This document shows, piece by piece, positions 16,548 through 26,479 of a stretch of DNA of 64,000 nt. Source of the stretch: Devosia sp. (GTDB lineage: Bacteria; Pseudomonadota; Alphaproteobacteria; Rhizobiales; Devosiaceae); the NCBI RefSeq assembly GCF_024707125.1, contig NZ_JANQAH010000011.1, positions 434,001-498,000 on the forward strand, given 5' to 3'. Each line of letters starts with the position of its first letter. The first letter of the stretch is position 1. The position numbers were made by a program, and so were the translations under genes. The notes under the pieces were generated by a model that did not search any database, was not told the origin of the DNA, and worked only from the letters and a program-made list of their open reading frames with translations.

Positions 16548-19340
16548 ATGACCCTCTACTCCGATTACCTGGCCGAAATCGATAGCAGAAAAGAGCAGGG
16601 TCTTGCGCCCAAGCCGATCGATGCCGGCGGGCTTACCGGCGAGATCATCGCAATCATCCGCGATGCCGCCAATCCGCAGCGCGCCGACGCCCTCAAATTC
16701 TTCATCTACAATACCCTGCCCGGCACGACGAGCGCCGCCACCGTCAAGGCCGCCTTCCTCAAGGAAATCATCCTCGGCGAAGTGCTTGTCCCCGAAATCA
16801 CTCCACTCTTCGCCCTTGAACTCCTGTCGCACATGAAGGGCGGCCCCTCGGTCGAAGTGCTGCTCGACGTGGCCCTCGGCAATGACGCCACCATCGCCAA
16901 GGCAGCCGGCGATGTCTTGAAAACCCAGGTCTTCCTCTACGACGCCGACATGTTCCGCCTGCGCGATGCCTACAAGGCCGGCAATGCTGTCGCCAAGGAC
17001 GTGCTCGAGAGCTACTCCAAGGCCGAATTCTTCACCAAGCTTCCCGACGTCGCCGACGAGATCAAGGTCGTCACCTTCATCGCCGCCGAAGGCGATATCT
17101 CGACCGATCTTCTCTCCCCCGGCAACCAGGCCCACTCGCGCGCCGACCGTGAACTCCACGGCCAGTGCATGATCACCCCCGCCGCCCAGGCGGAAATCGT
17201 CGCCCTGCAGAAGCAGCACCCCGACAAGCACGTCATGATGATCGCCGAAAAGGGCACGATGGGCGTCGGCTCCTCGCGCATGTCCGGCGTCAACAACGTC
17301 GCCCTGTGGACCGGCAAGCCGGCCAGCCCCTATGTGCCCTTCGTCAATTATGCCCCCATCGTTGCCGGCACCAATGGCATTTCCCCGATCTTCGCCACCA
17401 CGGTCGACGTGACCGGCGGCATCGGCCTCAACCTCAAGAACTGGGTCAAGAAAACAGGCGAGGACGGCAAGCCGATCCTCAACAACGAGGGCAACCCGAT
17501 CCTCGAGCAGAAATACTCGGTCGAAACCGGCACGGTCCTCACCATCGATGCCAAGACCAAGAAGCTGCGCGACGAAGCCGGCAATGAGCTGGTCGACATC
17601 GCCTCTGCCTTCACCCCGCAGAAGACCGAATTCATGAAGGCCGGCTCGTCCTATGCCATCGTCTTCGGCAAGAAGCTGCAGACCTTTGCCGCCCAGACCC
17701 TCGGCGTTACTGCCCCGCAGGTTTTTGCCCCGAACAAGGAAATCACCGTCGAAGGCCAGGGCCTGACCGCGGTCGAAAAGATCTTCAACCGCAACGCCGT
17801 CGGCGTCACGCCCGGCAAGATCCTGCACGCCGGTTCGGACGTGCGCGTCACGGTGAACATCGTTGGTTCGCAGGATACGACGGGCCTGATGACCGCCCAG
17901 GAACTCGAGGCCATGGCCGCCACGGTCATCTCGCCGCTGGTCGATGGCGCCTATCAGTCCGGCTGTCACACCGCATCGGTCTGGGACAAGAAGGCCCAGG
18001 CCAACATTCCAAAGCTCATGGCCTTCATGAACAACTTTGGCGTGATCACGGCCCGCGACCCGCTCAACAAGTATCACTCGATGACCGACGTGATCCACAA
18101 GGTGCTGAACGACATCACCGTGGACGATTGGGACATCATCATCGGTGGTGACTCACACACCCGTATGTCCAAGGGCGTGGCCTTCGGCGCAGACTCCGGC
18201 ACCGTGGCGCTCGCCCTTGCCACCGGCGAGGCCACCATGCCGATCCCGCAGTCGGTCAAGGTCACCTTCAAGGGCAAGATGCAGCCCCATATGGACTTCC
18301 GCGACGTCGTCCACGCCACCCAGGCGCAGATGCTGCAACAGCATGGCGACAACGTCTTCCAGGGCCGCATCATCGAAGTCCATATCGGCACCCTGCTCGC
18401 CGACCAGGCCTTCACCTTCACCGACTGGACGGCCGAAATGAAGGCCAAGGCGTCGATCTGTATCTCGGAAGACGAGACGCTGATCGAGTCCCTCGAAATC
18501 GCCAAGTCGCGCATGCAGATCATGATCGACAAGGGCATGGACAATGCCGCGCAGACCATCAAGGGCCTGATCGCCAAGGCCGATCGCCGCATCGCCGAAA
18601 TCCGCTCGGGCGAAAAGCCGGCCCTCTCGCCCGACGCCAATGCAAAGTACTTTGCTGAAGTCGTCGTCGATCTCGACCTGATCGACGAGCCGATGATCGC
18701 CGACCCCGACGTCAACAATTCCGACGTCTCGCGTCGCTACACCCACGACACCATCCGCCCCGTTTCCTACTATGGCGGCACCAAGAAGGTGGACCTGGGC
18801 TTTGTCGGCTCGTGCATGGTGCACAAGGGCGACATGAAGATCGTCGCCCAGATGCTGAAGAACCTCGAGAAGGAAACCGGCAAGGTCGAATTCAAGGCGC
18901 CGCTCGTCGTCGCCGCGCCGACCTACAACATCATCGATGAGCTCAAGGAAGAAGGCGACTGGGAAATCCTCCAGCGCTATTCCGGCTTCGAGTTCGACGA
19001 TATTCACCCCAAGACCGCCAACCGCACGGAATACGAGAATATCCTCTATCTCGAACGTCCGGGCTGTAACCTCTGCATGGGCAACCAGGAAAAGGCCGAA
19101 AAGGGCGACACGGTCCTTGCGACCTCGACCCGCCTCTTCCAGGGCCGCGTCGTTGAAGACACCGCCGAAAAGAAGGGCGAATCCCTCCTCGCCTCGACGC
19201 CTGTGGTTGTCCTCTCCGCCATCCTCGGCCGCACCCCCAGCGCCGACGAATACAAGGCCGCCGTGGTAGGCATCGACCTGACCAAATTCGCTCCGCCGAC
19301 CTCGTCCAACCCGATGGACTCCAAGTCGGTGCACTTCTAA
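16548..19340 (+). CDS. acnB: Aconitate hydratase B (bifunctional 2-methylisocitrate dehydratase)
   Basis: 930 residues, near the usual AcnB length of about 865 with some insertion. The N-terminal HEAT-like domain (DYLAEIDSRKEQGLAPKPID) is specific to AcnB rather than AcnA. Fe-S ligands are Cys756 in GSCMVHKGD and Cys840/Cys843 in GCNLCMGN. It interconverts citrate and isocitrate in the TCA cycle. An extra segment near residues 295-365 (KKTGEDGKPILNNEGNPILE) may account for the extra length. Codon use is strongly biased to GC-ending codons, as expected of a highly expressed gene. It is monocistronic, with a strong terminator downstream. Confidence 0.97.
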   Translation: MTLYSDYLAEIDSRKEQGLAPKPIDAGGLTGEIIAIIRDAANPQRADALKFFIYNTLPGTTSAATVKAAFLKEIILGEVLVPEITPLFALELLSHMKGGPSVEVLLDVALGNDATIAKAAGDVLKTQVFLYDADMFRLRDAYKAGNAVAKDVLESYSKAEFFTKLPDVADEIKVVTFIAAEGDISTDLLSPGNQAHSRADRELHGQCMITPAAQAEIVALQKQHPDKHVMMIAEKGTMGVGSSRMSGVNNVALWTGKPASPYVPFVNYAPIVAGTNGISPIFATTVDVTGGIGLNLKNWVKKTGEDGKPILNNEGNPILEQKYSVETGTVLTIDAKTKKLRDEAGNELVDIASAFTPQKTEFMKAGSSYAIVFGKKLQTFAAQTLGVTAPQVFAPNKEITVEGQGLTAVEKIFNRNAVGVTPGKILHAGSDVRVTVNIVGSQDTTGLMTAQELEAMAATVISPLVDGAYQSGCHTASVWDKKAQANIPKLMAFMNNFGVITARDPLNKYHSMTDVIHKVLNDITVDDWDIIIGGDSHTRMSKGVAFGADSGTVALALATGEATMPIPQSVKVTFKGKMQPHMDFRDVVHATQAQMLQQHGDNVFQGRIIEVHIGTLLADQAFTFTDWTAEMKAKASICISEDETLIESLEIAKSRMQIMIDKGMDNAAQTIKGLIAKADRRIAEIRSGEKPALSPDANAKYFAEVVVDLDLIDEPMIADPDVNNSDVSRRYTHDTIRPVSYYGGTKKVDLGFVGSCMVHKGDMKIVAQMLKNLEKETGKVEFKAPLVVAAPTYNIIDELKEEGDWEILQRYSGFEFDDIHPKTANRTEYENILYLERPGCNLCMGNQEKAEKGDTVLATSTRLFQGRVVEDTAEKKGESLLASTPVVVLSAILGRTPSADEYKAAVVGIDLTKFAPPTSSNPMDSKSVHF

Positions 19341-19372
19341 GGGCGCGAACCCTAGTCGGGTGACATCACATG

Positions 19373-19401
19373 AAAGGCCCCGCCGAAATGCGGGGCCTTT
19401 T
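19373..19401 (+). terminator. Rho-independent terminator of acnB
   Basis: AAAGGCCCCGC (19373-19383) pairs perfectly with GCGGGGCCTTT (19390-19400) around a 6-nt loop and runs into TTTT. It lies 33 nt after the acnB stop. The symmetric shape could serve the convergent autotransporter gene too. Confidence 0.92.
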
Positions 19402-19466
19402 GCGTTGATCGAGTGCCGGCATTGGTTAAGCACCCGTCGTTTTCCGACACGTGCTCCCGCAAGCAA

Positions 19467-22223
19467 CTAGAACTTGACCGCGAGACCCGTCGTGCCGGCG
19501 ATGCTGTAGCTGCGACCAAAATATACAAGGCCGGTATTGATCCCGGCCTGCCCATAGATCGCGTACTTGCCGTCGCCCCAGCTGTAAGTGCCACCGAGAC
19601 CGAGCCCTCCCCACAGGCTTTCCCGGGCACTTGAAAGACGCACATTCTCAATCAGCACCTGGGATTGCGGCAGTGCATCAATGTAAAGGTTGGCAATGCC
19701 GTACACGTGGAGGTGGCTGCGCTCGCCGCCCGCATCGATCCAGTTGTCCCTGTAGTCGGCCGAGAGCCCGAGACGGAGCTTCAGGTCCTGACCATCGGCG
19801 AGTGCGACCTTCGCGCCATAGACATCGGAGAAGCGATCAAAAGAGACGCCGGAATAGGTCAGCTGAGCCTGTGGTGTGGCTGACCAGTTTTGGTCCAGAA
19901 CGATCTGCCGGCCCGCCTCAAGTCCCATTGCATAGCCAAAGCCGTTGTTGCCAGAAACGAGCCTCGTTTGAGCGGTCGATGAGGACAGAGTGCTGTCATA
20001 CCAGGTCATTCTCGCGGCGGCATCGAGATAGAATCCCTCGGTGCCATACCAGGTCAGAGAGCCATCCAGCCCCTGGCCAACGCTACCGATCGAGCCGTGC
20101 CCGTGGACCGAAGCAACGTCGCTCGAGATCGTTCCATAACGCAGGGCAAGACTGCCGATCACGTCACCCGCACTACCGGTGTAGAGCTGCCGGTCTGCTC
20201 CGATCTGCAGCTGCCAGGTGTCGACGCTATAGTCGGCCCCAGTTGTGGATTGAGAGGGAACAACACGCGTATGGCTGCCGGCCACCCGGCTCCAAAGGCC
20301 GCGTCTGGTGCCAGTGGGCGAAGCTTCGGTGTTGGTCTCTCCACCATTCCAGACGCGATCGCCGAGACGTTGTTGCAGTGTATCGAGGCCCTCAAAATCC
20401 TGCAGCACGGCTGCATAGGCTTCGTACACTGGCGCGCCTGCCTGATAGAGCAGGCCAGCCGACGCCCCTGGACTGACGGCGGTCGAGCGCAAATACCAGT
20501 TTCCGTCAGCGGGCGTTGACACCCCGTTCTGATAGAGCCTGTATCCATAGGCACCTGCGACAACGGTCTGCTCCCCGTCCAGCAAATAGTCGCCGAGCAG
20601 TGCGAATGACCCGTTGGAGGCCCCTCCGACTTCGACAATCTTGATGCCTTCGATGGTTTGCGCACCAACACCACCGACATTGATGACGCGAACATTGGTG
20701 TTGCCAGACGTATCGCCAGTCACGATCAGCAGGTCAGTTGCGGAACTGTCGTCTCCCAGCACCGTCTCGATCTCGAGCGTGCCGCCATTGCCGACATAAT
20801 TGCCGTTGATGGTCAGCGTGCCGATCGAATTGCCGGGCGCGATCGTACCGCCGGAAAAATTCGTAGTACTGCCGACCTGGCCATTGCCTTGCAGGCGCCC
20901 TCCCACGACTTCGAGGGTGCCTCCAAGAATGCCATTGATCGACAGGATGCCGTCATGAACCGCAGACACGCCCAAAAGGCCCGAATTGTCGGCGGTGAGT
21001 GTGGTCCGTCCCGCGCCAAGCTGCTGAACGCCGCCGGTGCCGGTGATCGTGCCACCGAAAGTCACCTGGTCTGAGCGGTTGAACGCCAGCACACCACTAT
21101 TGGTGACATTGCCGAGAATGCTGCCGCTCGTGCCGCCGCCGCCCAACTGCAGGGTACCCGCGTCGATTGTCGTGCCGCCTACAAAACTGTTGGCGCCGGT
21201 CAGGGTCAAAGTACCCGCGCCCTGCTTTGTCAGGCCGCCTGCCCCAGTCAGTTCCGGCGAGATGCCAATATCGTAGCCATTGGTGTCAATCGTCCCGCCC
21301 GCGGCGCCAAGCGACACTGTCTGACTTCCATAATTCTGGAAGAACTGCGCGGCGTCGTCCGTCGCGCGCAATACACCACCATCTATGGTGAGATCAGCGG
21401 TTCCAAGGCCACCACGAATGCGGTTGGTTTCCAGAACGCCGCGAGCCCCCAGCGTGCCGCGCAGAACCAGCGTTCCGTTCGCCGACGCACCCGCCGTGCC
21501 CAGGTCAACGCCGCCAGCCGAAACAACCGCGCCATCCTCGATCTCCAAGACACCGTGGCCAGCCCCGCCGACAGTGAACAGACCTCCCAGGGTCCACGAG
21601 CCCCCGGACGTCAGCAGAACCTCGCCACGACCGGTCGCTGCTACGCCTATGGTCGCTGCATTGCTCGAGACGGTCGCACCATCTTCAATGACAATATTGC
21701 CCGTTCCGCTGTTGCCGATATTGATCCGTCCGCTATTGGACCAGCGTGAACCCGTTCCGCTGACCAGCACATGGCCTTCGTCCGTATAGCCGACATCGCT
21801 GTTCCTAGCCGATACAACGCCCCCAGCGGCAATATTCAACGTGCCGACGCCGTGAAAGCCAATGTCCAGGTTGTTTCCATTGTGCCACTCCGATCCCAGT
21901 CCCGTCACAGTCGCGATGCCTTCATCGCCCGCGGAGCCGCCGATATAGGCACTCAGATCGTTCAGCACGCCACCGTTCTGGATGTTGAGTTCCCCATCCC
22001 CGTAGAGGCCGATCCAGAGAACGGTGCTGCTATCGATGGTCGCAGGATCGCCAGGGTTATTGGTGCCGGTGAGAATGACCTGCTGGGCAGATGCCGGGGA
22101 CAGGGCCACCATGGCCGCTCCCATCCAAGTCGAGGACAGAAGCAGGCCTCGATATCGCCAACTGGCGATTGCAGAGCAAAGACGATTTCGCGCTTGCGTT
22201 GAAATGGAAAGCATCTTGAGCAT
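19467..22223 (-). CDS. Autotransporter (type Va) with PATR-repeat passenger
   Basis: 918 residues. A long signal region ends near ALSPASAQQ. The passenger (about 50-560) is a beta-helix built of Gly/Asn-rich repeats, including the autotransporter-associated strand motif KQGAGTLTLTGANSFVGGTT. From about 640 a translocator beta-barrel follows, ending in the outer-membrane signature phenylalanine (GTTGLAVKF). The family displays or releases the passenger at the cell surface; adhesion or biofilm roles are common, and no protease triad is apparent. ATG 22223 and ATG 22214 are both possible; neither has a good ribosome site, and an inverted repeat covers this start region. Confidence 0.93.
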   Translation of the reverse strand: MLKMLSISTQARNRLCSAIASWRYRGLLLSSTWMGAAMVALSPASAQQVILTGTNNPGDPATIDSSTVLWIGLYGDGELNIQNGGVLNDLSAYIGGSAGDEGIATVTGLGSEWHNGNNLDIGFHGVGTLNIAAGGVVSARNSDVGYTDEGHVLVSGTGSRWSNSGRINIGNSGTGNIVIEDGATVSSNAATIGVAATGRGEVLLTSGGSWTLGGLFTVGGAGHGVLEIEDGAVVSAGGVDLGTAGASANGTLVLRGTLGARGVLETNRIRGGLGTADLTIDGGVLRATDDAAQFFQNYGSQTVSLGAAGGTIDTNGYDIGISPELTGAGGLTKQGAGTLTLTGANSFVGGTTIDAGTLQLGGGGTSGSILGNVTNSGVLAFNRSDQVTFGGTITGTGGVQQLGAGRTTLTADNSGLLGVSAVHDGILSINGILGGTLEVVGGRLQGNGQVGSTTNFSGGTIAPGNSIGTLTINGNYVGNGGTLEIETVLGDDSSATDLLIVTGDTSGNTNVRVINVGGVGAQTIEGIKIVEVGGASNGSFALLGDYLLDGEQTVVAGAYGYRLYQNGVSTPADGNWYLRSTAVSPGASAGLLYQAGAPVYEAYAAVLQDFEGLDTLQQRLGDRVWNGGETNTEASPTGTRRGLWSRVAGSHTRVVPSQSTTGADYSVDTWQLQIGADRQLYTGSAGDVIGSLALRYGTISSDVASVHGHGSIGSVGQGLDGSLTWYGTEGFYLDAAARMTWYDSTLSSSTAQTRLVSGNNGFGYAMGLEAGRQIVLDQNWSATPQAQLTYSGVSFDRFSDVYGAKVALADGQDLKLRLGLSADYRDNWIDAGGERSHLHVYGIANLYIDALPQSQVLIENVRLSSARESLWGGLGLGGTYSWGDGKYAIYGQAGINTGLVYFGRSYSIAGTTGLAVKF

Positions 22224-22247
22224 AGCCGCAAATATTGCGGACTATGC
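22220..22247 (-). repeat. Inverted repeat overlapping the autotransporter start
   Basis: GCATAGCCGCAA (22220-22231) faces TTGCGG-A-CTATGC (22235-22247), a 12-bp stem with one bulged base. It lies directly between the stop of the acyltransferase-like gene and the autotransporter start and includes ATG 22223. It could end the sugar operon transcript or hide the autotransporter start. Confidence 0.65.
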
Positions 22248-23255
22248 TTAATTGTTTGATAAATTGGCTCCCCACAAGGACTTGCGTGCAGGGCCCCGCG
22301 ACCTCTCCACGATCCACCAGCCCACCCCAATCACCACCAGCACGCCCAGCGTGCTCCCCAGCCAGGTCTCCACCTCCGTGATTGGCCTTCCCCAGATCCG
22401 CCGCGCCGAAAAGATGAGCAGGTTGGACACCAGCAGATAGCTCAGCGCATGCCGCCCCGGCAGCAGCAGCACGTTTGGCACGCGGGCGGCGAGCAAGCGC
22501 GCCAAAACCCAATAGAGCGCCAACACCAGGGCCGGCCCGATCACCCAGAGCACGGTCGGCGGGAAGCGTCCCGGCAAGGCCCCCGTCTGCTGCACCTGAA
22601 AGGCTAGAAGCCCCGAGCACAAAGCCGCCACTGACCAATGCGCCCAGCCCAGTTTCCCGCCGCTCCGCCCCAGCCGGATGCCGACGAGAAACCACGGCAG
22701 ATAGGGCAGTAGCGGAAAGCTCGCGAAGAGCGTTGTGCCCAGGAGAGTTGCCGATGCCGGCAGCCATAGGTCGACCACGATCCATGTCGAAGCAAAGGAG
22801 AGGGCCACGGAGAGGCCAAAGGAGAGCGGGTCCAGCGCCATGCGCAGGATCAGCGGCCGGAGCAGAGCCAGCAGCAGATAGAGCATGAAGAAGCTGGCGA
22901 GAAACTCGCTCCAGCCGAAGAGCCGGCGGAAACTCAGAACATCCAGCGCCAGCATCCACGTGAGCGGGGTCCGATCGACCAAGAGCGCAAAGGCAAAGGC
23001 CGAAATCCACGCAGCAACGAGCAGCAGCATTACCGGCCGCATCCGTTCCCAAAACCCCCGCTCCCGCTCGCTCCCCATCCCCACGCCAATGCCCATGGCG
23101 AGGAGAAAGCCGGAAAAGGTGATGAGATTGATCCCCTCGGCCACCCGATCCACCCAGACCGGCATGGACCGCCCGAGGAGCTGAAAGACATGGATGGCAA
23201 CCATGCCCACAACGAGCATGGTCTTGAAGAGATCGAGATCAGCGGAACGCTTCAA
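22248..23255 (-). CDS. Acyltransferase-like multi-spanning membrane protein
   Basis: 335 residues with about ten hydrophobic helices. The start RSADLDLFKTMLVVGMVAIHVF, with a histidine in helix 1, resembles acyltransferase-3 and DUF1624-type families that acylate sugars across the membrane. The start codon is TTG, overlapping the TGA stop of the permease upstream (TTGA), so it is translationally coupled as the last gene of the GH2/ABC operon. Later ATGs would remove the conserved first helix. It may acylate or deacylate the sugar handled by the operon; this is inference from context. Confidence 0.75.
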   Translation of the reverse strand: MKRSADLDLFKTMLVVGMVAIHVFQLLGRSMPVWVDRVAEGINLITFSGFLLAMGIGVGMGSERERGFWERMRPVMLLLVAAWISAFAFALLVDRTPLTWMLALDVLSFRRLFGWSEFLASFFMLYLLLALLRPLILRMALDPLSFGLSVALSFASTWIVVDLWLPASATLLGTTLFASFPLLPYLPWFLVGIRLGRSGGKLGWAHWSVAALCSGLLAFQVQQTGALPGRFPPTVLWVIGPALVLALYWVLARLLAARVPNVLLLPGRHALSYLLVSNLLIFSARRIWGRPITEVETWLGSTLGVLVVIGVGWWIVERSRGPARKSLWGANLSNN

Positions 23256-24136
23256 CCCTTTACGCCGGCCGAAAGCATGATCGCCTGCGTCACCCGGCGC
23301 TGGAAGATCAGATAGACCACCGCCACCGGCAGGCCCGCCACCACGGCCGAGGCCATCAGCTTGCCATAGACGATGCCATAGGCGTCCTTCACCTGGGTAA
23401 TGCCCACCGGCACCGTCATCGTCGCCTCACCAGTCGCCGCAAGGAACGGCCAGAGGAAGGAATTCCAGGCGCCAATGAAGGTGATGATGGCAAGCGAAGC
23501 CGTCACGCCCCAGTTCATCGGCAGATAGATGCGGAACAGGATTTTGAGATGCCCCGCAGAATCCATCTGCGCCGCCTCGCGAAACTCCTTTGGCACCGAG
23601 TCGAAGAACTGCTTGTAGACGATGATGACGACCGGAACGATCAACTGCGGCAGGATGATGCCGGCCCAGGTGTTGAGCAGCTTGAACTGCGCCATGAGCA
23701 CAAAGTGGTTCACGATCAGCGCCTGCATCGGCACCATGAAACAGGCAAGGATCAGCACGTAGATCACGCGCCGGCCGGGGAAATCGAGCTGGCTCAGCGC
23801 ATAGGCGCAGCCGGCCGAGGAGACGATCACCAAGGCAGTAATGATCAGCGAGGTCACCATCGAGTTGATGTACCAGATGCCGATATTGGTGTTGTTCCAG
23901 ATGTGGATATAGCTGTCGAAGACGACGCGATTGGGGATCAGGGAATTACTGCCCGAGATCACCTCTCCGTCGGGTTTGATCGACGTAATGACGGCCCAAT
24001 AGATCGGGAAGAACGAGCCGAGCGCCACGAGGATGGTGATGACGGTGAGCACCAGCCCGATCATGTCGATAGGGCCATCGCCCCGGCTGCGCGCAGCTGC
24101 AATGGCTTCGCGGTTGGGAAGGGCTTCGGCGCTCAT
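23252..24136 (-). CDS. Carbohydrate ABC transporter permease (MalG-type)
   Basis: 294 residues with six membrane helices and the cytoplasmic EAA loop FREAAQMDSAGHLKILFRIYLP, which contacts the ATPase. It is the second inner-membrane subunit of a CUT1-class sugar importer. The ATG at 24136 overlaps the stop of the first permease by 4 nt. The N-terminal tail (about 25 residues) is basic and cytoplasmic. Partners are the permease at 24133, the binding protein at 25113 and the ATPase at 26480. Confidence 0.95.
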   Translation of the reverse strand: MSAEALPNREAIAAARSRGDGPIDMIGLVLTVITILVALGSFFPIYWAVITSIKPDGEVISGSNSLIPNRVVFDSYIHIWNNTNIGIWYINSMVTSLIITALVIVSSAGCAYALSQLDFPGRRVIYVLILACFMVPMQALIVNHFVLMAQFKLLNTWAGIILPQLIVPVVIIVYKQFFDSVPKEFREAAQMDSAGHLKILFRIYLPMNWGVTASLAIITFIGAWNSFLWPFLAATGEATMTVPVGITQVKDAYGIVYGKLMASAVVAGLPVAVVYLIFQRRVTQAIMLSAGVKG

Positions 24137-25014
24137 TTCTCACCTCGTGCACGCAGGAGCTGGTATTGCAGCACCGACAGGATGATGATCATCAGGAAAA
24201 GCAGCATGGCTGCCGTCGCGGCCTCGCCGCCCTTGTTCTGCTGGAAAGCCAGCTTGTAGACATATTGAACCAGCGTGATCGTCGCGTCCTGCCGCCCGCC
24301 GATTGAGAACAGGTACACCTGGTCGAAAATTTTCAGCTGCGCGATGAGCTGGATGGTTAGCACCAGCGCCGTCACCGGCCAGATCAGCGGCCAGGTAATT
24401 CGCTGGAACTGCCGCCAGCGCCCGGCGCTATCAAGCGAAGCCGCCTCATAGATCTCGGGCGAAATGTTCCGCAGCCCAGCGATGAACAGCAGGATATTAA
24501 AACCCATGGTCCACCAGATGGTGACGAAGGCGACCGTGGGCATGAAGAGCGGAATGGTGCGAGTCAGCGAGATCGGCTGGCCGCCATTGAACAGCGCCAC
24601 AAAGCCCTGCACGAGCCCATATTGCACGTCGATGATCCAGTTCCAGGTGAGGAAAACCACCGAGACCGGCAGGATATAGGGCAGAAAGAAGCAGGCGAGC
24701 ACAAAGCCCTGCACCGGCCCCTTCAACCGGTTCACCGCGAGGGCAATGACCAGCGAAATCAGCGTATTGGGAATAACCGTCAGCAGAACGAAATAGGCAG
24801 TGTTCCAAAACGCCTGGTGGAACAGCTTGTGGCTGAGGATTTTTACATAATTGTCCCACCCCACCCAGTCGCCCGTCCCGATCAGCGGCGCCTTGGTGAA
24901 GCTGAGCATAGCCATCTGGATCGTCGGCCAGACAAAAAGCGCGCCATAGATGAGCACGAACGGGCCCACCAGCAGCAGCGCCACGAGATATTCCTGCCTT
25001 TTGTCCCTGAGCAT
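24133..25014 (-). CDS. Carbohydrate ABC transporter permease (MalF-type)
   Basis: About 293 residues with six membrane helices and an EAA-type loop YEAASLDSAGRWRQFQRITWPL. First permease of a CUT1-class importer. I choose ATG 25014, which has GGGGAGG upstream; a TTG at 25041 would add nine residues. The gap to the binding-protein gene holds a palindromic repeat, which may set the ratio of binding protein to membrane subunits. Confidence 0.94.
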   Translation of the reverse strand: MLRDKRQEYLVALLLVGPFVLIYGALFVWPTIQMAMLSFTKAPLIGTGDWVGWDNYVKILSHKLFHQAFWNTAYFVLLTVIPNTLISLVIALAVNRLKGPVQGFVLACFFLPYILPVSVVFLTWNWIIDVQYGLVQGFVALFNGGQPISLTRTIPLFMPTVAFVTIWWTMGFNILLFIAGLRNISPEIYEAASLDSAGRWRQFQRITWPLIWPVTALVLTIQLIAQLKIFDQVYLFSIGGRQDATITLVQYVYKLAFQQNKGGEAATAAMLLFLMIIILSVLQYQLLRARGEK

Positions 25015-25056
25015 CTTTTTGGGCCTCCCCGCCTGCGACAATCACCGAACCCTGCA

Positions 25057-25077
25057 CCTCCCCCTTGATGGGGGAGG
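25057..25077. repeat. Palindromic repeat hairpin (CCTCCCCC type)
   Basis: CCTCCCCC at 25057-25064 pairs with GGGGGAGG at 25070-25077 and is followed by GGGAGGGGTGA. This is a common short alphaproteobacterial intergenic repeat type. Inside an operon, just after the binding-protein gene, it may protect the upstream mRNA and reduce permease expression. Confidence 0.7.
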
Positions 25078-25112
25078 CCGGGAGGGGTGACCGGAGCCAC
25101 CCCCAAGCTCAA

Positions 25113-26387
25113 TCAGAGCTGGCCGTTGAGATCGTCGCGCATCTGCGCGGCGGCATCAGCCGGCTCGATTTCGCCGGTCGTGGCGGGGTTGATGAAGTTG
25201 CTCCATGCATCGCCAAGCGGCGCAGCGGGACCAGCAAGGATAGTGCGCGGATCGAACACGGCCGTATCAGCAAATCCTGCATAGTCAGACTGCGGCTTCA
25301 GCGCCTGGAATTCAGCGCTTTCACGCACGGCATTGAAGGCCGGGATATGGCCCGCGCCGGCCCAATCGAGCGAGTGCTGGTCCATCCAGGCGATGACTTT
25401 CATCACCGCAGCGCGCTTGTCGGCATCGGCTTCCTTGCCCGAATTGGCGGGAACCACGAAGGCATGCGAGTCAGACCAGGCGGCCTTGTTCTCGAACAGC
25501 GTCGGCAGTTCCACCGCACCCCATTCGAACAGTTCACCCTTGGCATGGAGATCGACAAAGGTCGGGATTTCCCAGTTGCCCATGATGAAGAACGGCGACT
25601 GTCCCGAAGTGAAGAGCGCGAGCGCGGCCGGACTTTCGACCTGCACCGGCGTATAACCGCTATCGACCCAGCCCTTCACCACCTCGATCGAGCTGGTCAG
25701 CTTGGCGAGATCTTCATCGGTCGGGAAGAAGCCGCCAGCGGCTTCGTCGAACATGGTACCGCCCTGCTGGCCAAAGAGGCTGTAGATAGTGCGGTAGCGA
25801 TCGCCCGTCGGGGTCGAGATGCCGTACTTTCCGTCCTTGGTGAAATCAGCGAGGATCTTGTTGAAATTGTCGAGGCCATCGAGGCCCTTCGGCAGGCCAT
25901 CGTCGCCGATCAGGCCAGCTTCGGCGAGCATGTCCTTGTTGTAGTAGAGAATGAGGCCATGTTGATCGAACGGCACGGCATAGCGCGTCCCATCGACCTT
26001 GCCAGCGTCAGACGCAGCCTGGGTGAAATCGGCGTCGGAAATGCCAGCGCCCGACATATCCTCGTCGGTGATCTCGGAAAGGGTGCCGCTATCGACGGCC
26101 AGCGGAATGCGGCTCAGGTGATAGGTGGCGATATCGGGACCTTCGCCAATGGCCGAGGAGGTCTGCAGCTTGGTGTAGAAAGGCGTGCCCCATTCCAGCG
26201 TCGTGCCCTGGATTTCGATCTCGCCCTGGTGTTCGGCATTAAAACCGTCGATCAGCGCCTTCATGCGCACGCCGTCGCCGCCTGCCAGAAAATCCCACCA
26301 GACCACGGTCTGCTGCGCTGCAGCGGCACTCGTCAGCGCCATCAGCGCCGTCGACACCAGAGCCAATCGCTTCAAAGACAGTCTCAT
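25113..26387 (-). CDS. Sugar ABC transporter substrate-binding protein (family 1)
   Basis: 424 residues from ATG 26387, which has GGAGGAAG upstream. The signal peptide MRLSLKRLALVSTALMALT ends at SAAAAQQ. The mature protein starts with VVWWDFLAGGDGVRMKALID, typical of family 1 extracellular binding proteins that capture oligosaccharides in the periplasm. It lies in the operon after the ATPase and before the two permeases, with a GH2 glycosidase upstream, so the ligand is probably a beta-linked glycoside. No lipobox Cys is seen, so it is soluble. Confidence 0.96.
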   Translation of the reverse strand: MRLSLKRLALVSTALMALTSAAAAQQTVVWWDFLAGGDGVRMKALIDGFNAEHQGEIEIQGTTLEWGTPFYTKLQTSSAIGEGPDIATYHLSRIPLAVDSGTLSEITDEDMSGAGISDADFTQAASDAGKVDGTRYAVPFDQHGLILYYNKDMLAEAGLIGDDGLPKGLDGLDNFNKILADFTKDGKYGISTPTGDRYRTIYSLFGQQGGTMFDEAAGGFFPTDEDLAKLTSSIEVVKGWVDSGYTPVQVESPAALALFTSGQSPFFIMGNWEIPTFVDLHAKGELFEWGAVELPTLFENKAAWSDSHAFVVPANSGKEADADKRAAVMKVIAWMDQHSLDWAGAGHIPAFNAVRESAEFQALKPQSDYAGFADTAVFDPRTILAGPAAPLGDAWSNFINPATTGEIEPADAAAQMRDDLNGQL

Positions 26388-26479
26388 AACATCTTCCTCC
26401 CAAAACATGCCCAATGCATGTGTTCATCCGGCTGAGGCGGTGCAGTTATCGTCTTCCGCCCAGCAGAAATTCCTGCGGT

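Noticed and set aside
16413-18098. 561-codon minus-strand frame
   Set aside because: Antisense to acnB; Gly/Asp-rich shadow.
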